A DNA stretch of 35,154 nucleotides from Actinomadura sp. BRA 177 (GTDB taxonomy: Bacteria; Actinomycetota; Actinomycetes; Streptosporangiales; Streptosporangiaceae). The position numbers and the translations under genes are program-made. Shown here piece by piece: positions 31,767 through 35,154 of this stretch. Under the pieces are notes generated by a model that was given only the letters and a program-made list of their open reading frames with translations, made no database searches and had not been told where the DNA came from. How positions within the stretch are numbered: position 1 is the first letter of the stretch; each line of letters opens with the position of its first letter. The stretch covers positions 1 to 35,154 of the forward strand of contig NZ_JABXFD010000164.1 of the NCBI RefSeq assembly GCF_013372625.1. Direction: 5' to 3'.

Positions 31767-32534
31767 TCAGATGTCGGTGAAGTCGCCGTGCCGGCCGCGG
31801 CCGTCCGCAAACCGCGCGGCACCTTCCACGGCATCGCCCAGCGAGCCTATTCCGTAGCGGTACTCGACGGCGATCGCCTCGTCCTCCGGCAGGCCCTCCG
31901 CGTCCAGCACCGACATGCGGTCGTTGCGCAGGCACGTCTGCGGGAACCCGGCCAGCTCGGCGGCGAGCGCCTCGGCGGCCTCCCGCGAGGTGCCCGGCGG
32001 GACGAGCCGGTTCGCGAGCCCGATCTCGAACGCCTCGCGCGCGGTCACGGGACGTCCGGTGAGGATCAGGTCCATCGCGCGGCTCGTGCCGATCAGCCGG
32101 GGCAGCCGGAACGTCCCGCCGTCCACGAGGGGGACGCCCCAGCGGCGGCAGTAGATCCCGAATGTCGCATCCTCTTCGACGACACGGAGGTCGCACCAGA
32201 GGGCCAACTCCATGCCGCCGGCGACGGCGTGGCCCGCGACCGCCGCGATCACCGGCTTGGACAGCCGCATGCGCGTGCAGCCGAGCGGGCCGTCCGCCGG
32301 GGGCGGGTCGACGCGAGGGCTACGGTCGGTGCCGATCGACTTGAGGTCGGCGCCGGAGCTGAACGTGCCGCCCTCGCCCCACAGGACGGCGACATTCGCG
32401 TTCTCGTCCGCGTCGAACGCGCGGAATGCCTCGGCAAGTTCGCGCGCCGTCGTCCCGTCCACGGCGTTGCGGGTCTCGGGACGCGACATGATCACCGTCG
32501 TGACCGGGCCGTCCCGCTCGATCCGTACCGCCAC
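31767..32534 (-). CDS. Crotonase / enoyl-CoA hydratase family protein
   Basis: 255 aa. CoA-binding and oxyanion-hole segments SSGADLKSI (59-67) and GHAVAGGMELALWCD (101-115) are present. The first acid position of enoyl-CoA hydratase is kept (Glu109), but the second, normally in a FGQPE-type segment, is replaced (FGIYCRRWGVPLVDGGT), so classical hydration is doubtful. This CRRWGVPL form is a known crotonase subgroup of uncertain reaction. GTG at 32534 with AAGGAGG 4 nt upstream. It is 232 nt from the P450 stop in the same direction of transcription. Confidence 0.9.
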   Translation of the reverse strand: MAVRIERDGPVTTVIMSRPETRNAVDGTTARELAEAFRAFDADENANVAVLWGEGGTFSSGADLKSIGTDRSPRVDPPPADGPLGCTRMRLSKPVIAAVAGHAVAGGMELALWCDLRVVEEDATFGIYCRRWGVPLVDGGTFRLPRLIGTSRAMDLILTGRPVTAREAFEIGLANRLVPPGTSREAAEALAAELAGFPQTCLRNDRMSVLDAEGLPEDEAIAVEYRYGIGSLGDAVEGAARFADGRGRHGDFTDI

Positions 32535-32651
32535 GCGACCTCCTTGTCGCCGATGAACGCGCCGTCCCGCCCGACTCTAGAACCACCCGCGTCCACCATG
32601 CCCGTGCCCGTCGCGGCCGCGTTTCCCGCCGACATGCCGGTGCGTTCACTT

Positions 32652-32697
32652 GCGGCGTGTTGCCCTTGTGAGCACTCCGGAAAGGGCAACACGCCGC
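32652..32697. terminator. Strong hairpin terminator after the acyl-CoA dehydrogenase gene
   Basis: A perfect 16-bp stem (GCGGCGTGTTGCCCTT at 32652-32667 with 32682-32697) and a 14-nt loop, 11 nt past the stop of the leftward gene. It separates that gene from the crotonase transcript. Confidence 0.8.
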
Positions 32698-32708
32698 CGG
32701 TCAACGCG

Positions 32709-34469
32709 CTAGTTGCCGGTGAAAGCGCCGTCCGCCAGGTCCGCGAACCGTTCGAGGTCCTCGGCCGGGGCGTCGATCGTGCGCAGCGGACCGGCGTCGG
32801 CAAGATGCTTCCGGGCGTAGAGGCGGGCGACGAGCGCCTTGCGGTCGGCACCGGAATCCTTGCGCTCCCAGCCCGCCTGCTCCAGCAGCAGCGCTGCCGC
32901 GTAGACGTCCGCCATGTACTGGGCGAGCGGGAAGAGCCGCGCTTCGGCGACGGTTCTGTCGAGGCCGCGCCACGTTTCTATGGCCTGACGGAGATGCCCG
33001 ATGCGCTCGTTGACCAGGTCGGCGGTCGCCTCATCCCCGGCCGGCGCCTCCTGCACGGCCTGGGTGAGCCTTTCGAGGAACGGCTCGTGCGCGTCCTGCC
33101 GCTCGATGGCGCGGCGGACGTCCAGGCACAGGATGTTGTCGCCGCCCTCCCAAATGGGATTGACCTGCGCGTCCCGGAGAATACGCGCGACCGGCCATTG
33201 CTCGATGTAGCCGTTCCCGCCGTGGATCTCGATGGCGTCGCTGGCCGCCGTAACGCCCAGCCTGGACGCCCGCAGCTTGATCAGCGCGGCGCCGATCCTG
33301 AGCCTCGGACGTCCCAGATAGCCGTCGAACACGAGCGCCTGGGCGGCCTCTGTCTCGACGATCAGCTCGGCCAGCTTGCGCCGCATGAGCGGCTGATCGA
33401 TGAGCGCGGCCCCGAACGCCTCCCGCGCCCCCGCGTAGCAGAGCGACTCGACCAGAGCCCTTCGCGCGCACCCGAGGCCCATCATCGAGATGCCGAGCCG
33501 CGCGCCGTTCGTCAGTTCCATCATGCGGGCGAGGCCCTTGCCGTCCCCGCCCTGCCCGGCGCTGGACGACGGGGCCAGCAGGAACGCCTCCGCGTCCGTG
33601 AACTCGATCTCGGCCGACGCCACCGACTTCGTGCCGAGCTTGTCCTTGAGCCGCCGGACCCGGACGCCATTACGCGACCCGTCCCGCCGCTCCTTCAGGA
33701 CGAGGAACGGCGCGATGCCACGCACCCCGTCCACACCGCCCTCGGGCTTGGCCAGCACGACAAAAGCCGACCCGTTGGCATTGGACGCGAACCATTTGAA
33801 CCCGTTGACCCGCCAAGCATCGCCGTCCCTGGACGCGGTCGACTCCAGCGCACCCAGGTCGGACCCGCCCGACCGTTCCGTCAGCATCTGTGCGGCCTCG
33901 CCGGACATCTCCCCGGCCGCGAACAGCTCCCGCACCCGCTCCTTGACGTCCTCGGGCGCGAACATCTCCGTCAGCTGGACGACCATGTCGCCGCCGGTGC
34001 CGAGCGCGCACGCCATGCCGATGTCGGCCTGGTCGAGCAGGTAGCTCCAGGCCACGCCCAGGGGCGCGGGATCGACCCCGTTGGCCTTGGCCTCCGCGAC
34101 GAAATCGGGCCGCGTGAACGACGTCGCGACGAGATCCCTTCTGGCCGCCTCGAACGACGGCGGCATGACGACCTCGCTGACGTCGCGTCCCCACCGGTCG
34201 TACTTCTCCAGCCGCGGCGGATTCCGATCGGTCTCCTCCGCCCGCTCGGCGATCGGCCCGCCCATCAGCGCGCCCATCTCCTTCAGCCGCGGCTCGGCCC
34301 ACCCGAACCCGTCCCCGAGGTGCCGCCGCATGAGGAACCGCAGCGTGGGGTCGCAGTCGTACCAGTTGCGGCCCATGGCCCCCTGGTAGCGCTCGGTCGC
34401 GTACCGGCGCGCCTTCTCCGCGTCACCGAACGGCAGCCGGTCGAACGGCTCGATCAGATAGGACGTCAT
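32709..34469 (-). CDS. Acyl-CoA dehydrogenase (AidB-like subgroup)
   Basis: 586 aa, longer than a typical 380-aa acyl-CoA dehydrogenase. The FAD-binding/active core shows MSGEAAQMLTERSGGSDLG (the TERxGGSD motif of AidB-like proteins), a substrate/FAD segment ARLGISMMGLGCARRAL, and the C-terminal helical domain with IEIHGGNGYIEQWPVARILRDAQ and NPIWEGGDNI. It oxidises acyl-CoA thioesters with FAD; AidB-like members may also bind DNA. ATG without a strong ribosome site. Divergent from the PaaX-type gene by 85 nt, so it is a likely target. Confidence 0.93.
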   Translation of the reverse strand: MTSYLIEPFDRLPFGDAEKARRYATERYQGAMGRNWYDCDPTLRFLMRRHLGDGFGWAEPRLKEMGALMGGPIAERAEETDRNPPRLEKYDRWGRDVSEVVMPPSFEAARRDLVATSFTRPDFVAEAKANGVDPAPLGVAWSYLLDQADIGMACALGTGGDMVVQLTEMFAPEDVKERVRELFAAGEMSGEAAQMLTERSGGSDLGALESTASRDGDAWRVNGFKWFASNANGSAFVVLAKPEGGVDGVRGIAPFLVLKERRDGSRNGVRVRRLKDKLGTKSVASAEIEFTDAEAFLLAPSSSAGQGGDGKGLARMMELTNGARLGISMMGLGCARRALVESLCYAGAREAFGAALIDQPLMRRKLAELIVETEAAQALVFDGYLGRPRLRIGAALIKLRASRLGVTAASDAIEIHGGNGYIEQWPVARILRDAQVNPIWEGGDNILCLDVRRAIERQDAHEPFLERLTQAVQEAPAGDEATADLVNERIGHLRQAIETWRGLDRTVAEARLFPLAQYMADVYAAALLLEQAGWERKDSGADRKALVARLYARKHLADAGPLRTIDAPAEDLERFADLADGAFTGN

Positions 34470-34554
34470 GCCCCGACATTACGCTTCTTCATCACATGAC
34501 GGAAGCCTGTAAGACACCTGATCCGAGAGCTTCCCGGTAGGGTCGAGGTCAGCC

Positions 34555-35154
34555 ATGGACGACCTGGAGATCCGCCCGCTCACCGCCCGCTCGGTCGTGC
34601 TGAGCACGCTGCTCGGCGTCCACCCGCCGCGCCTCCCGGCCCGCTACCTCGTCCGCGTCGGCGACCTGTTCGGCATCGCCGAGGGGACGGTCCGCGTGGC
34701 GCTCTCCCGCATGGTGGCCGCGGGCGACCTCGTCCAGTCCAACGGCGAGTACACGCTCACCGACCGCCTTCTCGACCGCCAGACCCGCCAGGACGAGAGC
34801 CGCCTCCCCTCAACCCGCCCGTGGGACGGCACCTGGGAGATCGCGGTCATCACGGCCGAACGCCGCCCCGCCGCCGACCGCGCCGCGCTCCGCCAAGCCA
34901 TGTCCGCGCTCCGCCTCGCCGAACTCCGCGAGGGCACCTGGCTGCGTCCCGCCAACCTGACCCGCACCCGCCCGGACCCGGTCGTCCGCCAGTGCACCTT
35001 CCTGACGGGCCGCCCCGAAGAAGACCCCGCGCTCCTCGCCGCCACCCTCTGGGACCTGGACGCCTGGACGACCAAGGCCGAGGCCCTCCGCACCGCCCTG
35101 GGAACGGCCACCGACATCGCCGACCGCTTCACCCTGGCCGCCGCCGTCCTACGC
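34555..35154 (+). CDS. PaaX-family transcriptional regulator (partial)
   Basis: 200 codons are present; the C-terminus lies outside the window. The N-terminal winged helix is typical: TARSVVLSTLLGVHPPRLPA, DLFGIAEGTVRVALSRMVAAGDL and YTLTDRLLDRQ. The PaaX_C-like region begins near WDGTWEIAVITAERR. PaaX represses phenylacetate catabolism when no phenylacetyl-CoA is bound; relatives respond to other acyl-CoAs. Its divergence from an acyl-CoA dehydrogenase gene suggests it controls the leftward catabolic genes by sensing a CoA thioester. Confidence 0.9.
   Translation, partial: MDDLEIRPLTARSVVLSTLLGVHPPRLPARYLVRVGDLFGIAEGTVRVALSRMVAAGDLVQSNGEYTLTDRLLDRQTRQDESRLPSTRPWDGTWEIAVITAERRPAADRAALRQAMSALRLAELREGTWLRPANLTRTRPDPVVRQCTFLTGRPEEDPALLAATLWDLDAWTTKAEALRTALGTATDIADRFTLAAAVLR

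Noticed and set aside
31788-34499. A 903-codon rightward open frame
   Set aside because: It is antisense to the crotonase and acyl-CoA dehydrogenase genes; long antisense frames are normal at this G+C.
1-35154. tRNA or rRNA genes
   Set aside because: I saw no cloverleaf-like sequence or conserved rRNA segment on reading both strands, though a covariance search was not possible.

Overview
This is a GC-rich bacterial chromosome segment, almost certainly from a filamentous actinomycete. The support is very high G+C at third codon positions, frequent GTG/TTG starts, GGAGG-type ribosome sites, XRE-DUF397 regulator loci, several HATPase_c_2 anti-sigma-like proteins, a DUF3140 protein and a secreted cutinase-type hydrolase. 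A Thermomonosporaceae member such as Actinomadura is my best guess; that is an inference from gene content, not from a marker gene.

Layout. 1-1616: the edge of an unidentified gene, a 60-aa orphan and a two-gene operon (an 82-aa internal-repeat protein and a membrane protein of unknown function). 1999-4192: a PucR/CdaR-like regulator converging on a secreted cutinase/PET-hydrolase-like enzyme. 4641-9487: def, then a leftward block of a CocE-type hydrolase, an unrecognised 371-aa protein, a DJ-1/PfpI protein and a GlxA-type regulator. 9542-13707: LCP-LytR_C protein, a small basic protein, a HATPase, arylamine N-acetyltransferase, a hemerythrin protein and a small acidic protein. 13712-19613: MgtC/SapB, a disordered small protein, DUF3140, a polysaccharide deacetylase lipoprotein, purC, YccF, trxA with an overlapping merR, and a chitinase. 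19849-25531: an accessory island with a Uma2 nuclease-fold protein, a HATPase, an XRE-DUF5753 regulator, four tandem DUF397 genes, a frameshifted tnpB element, an ASCH protein and a DUF397 fossil. 25761-28283: an HxlR regulator, then a tightly overlapping leftward operon of a nitronate monooxygenase, a P-loop polynucleotide-kinase-like protein and a Thg1-family 3'-5' nucleotidyltransferase. 28387-35154: a D-2-hydroxyacid dehydrogenase and a leftward catabolic run (acyl-CoA dehydrogenase, crotonase, P450, zinc alcohol dehydrogenase) divergent from a PaaX-type regulator cut by the window edge.

The most interesting parts are the kinase-Thg1 pair, which looks like an RNA 5'-end repair module, and the DUF397 amplification, in which each extra copy carries its own near-identical, apparently leaderless promoter. 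Thg1 and tnpB each look broken by one apparent 1-nt deletion. The merR stop and a small membrane ORF at 25355 would also be explained by 1-nt deletions. The reader should weigh sequencing indels against real decay.

The gene calls rest on reading frames, ribosome sites and family motifs recognised by eye; no database search was run.
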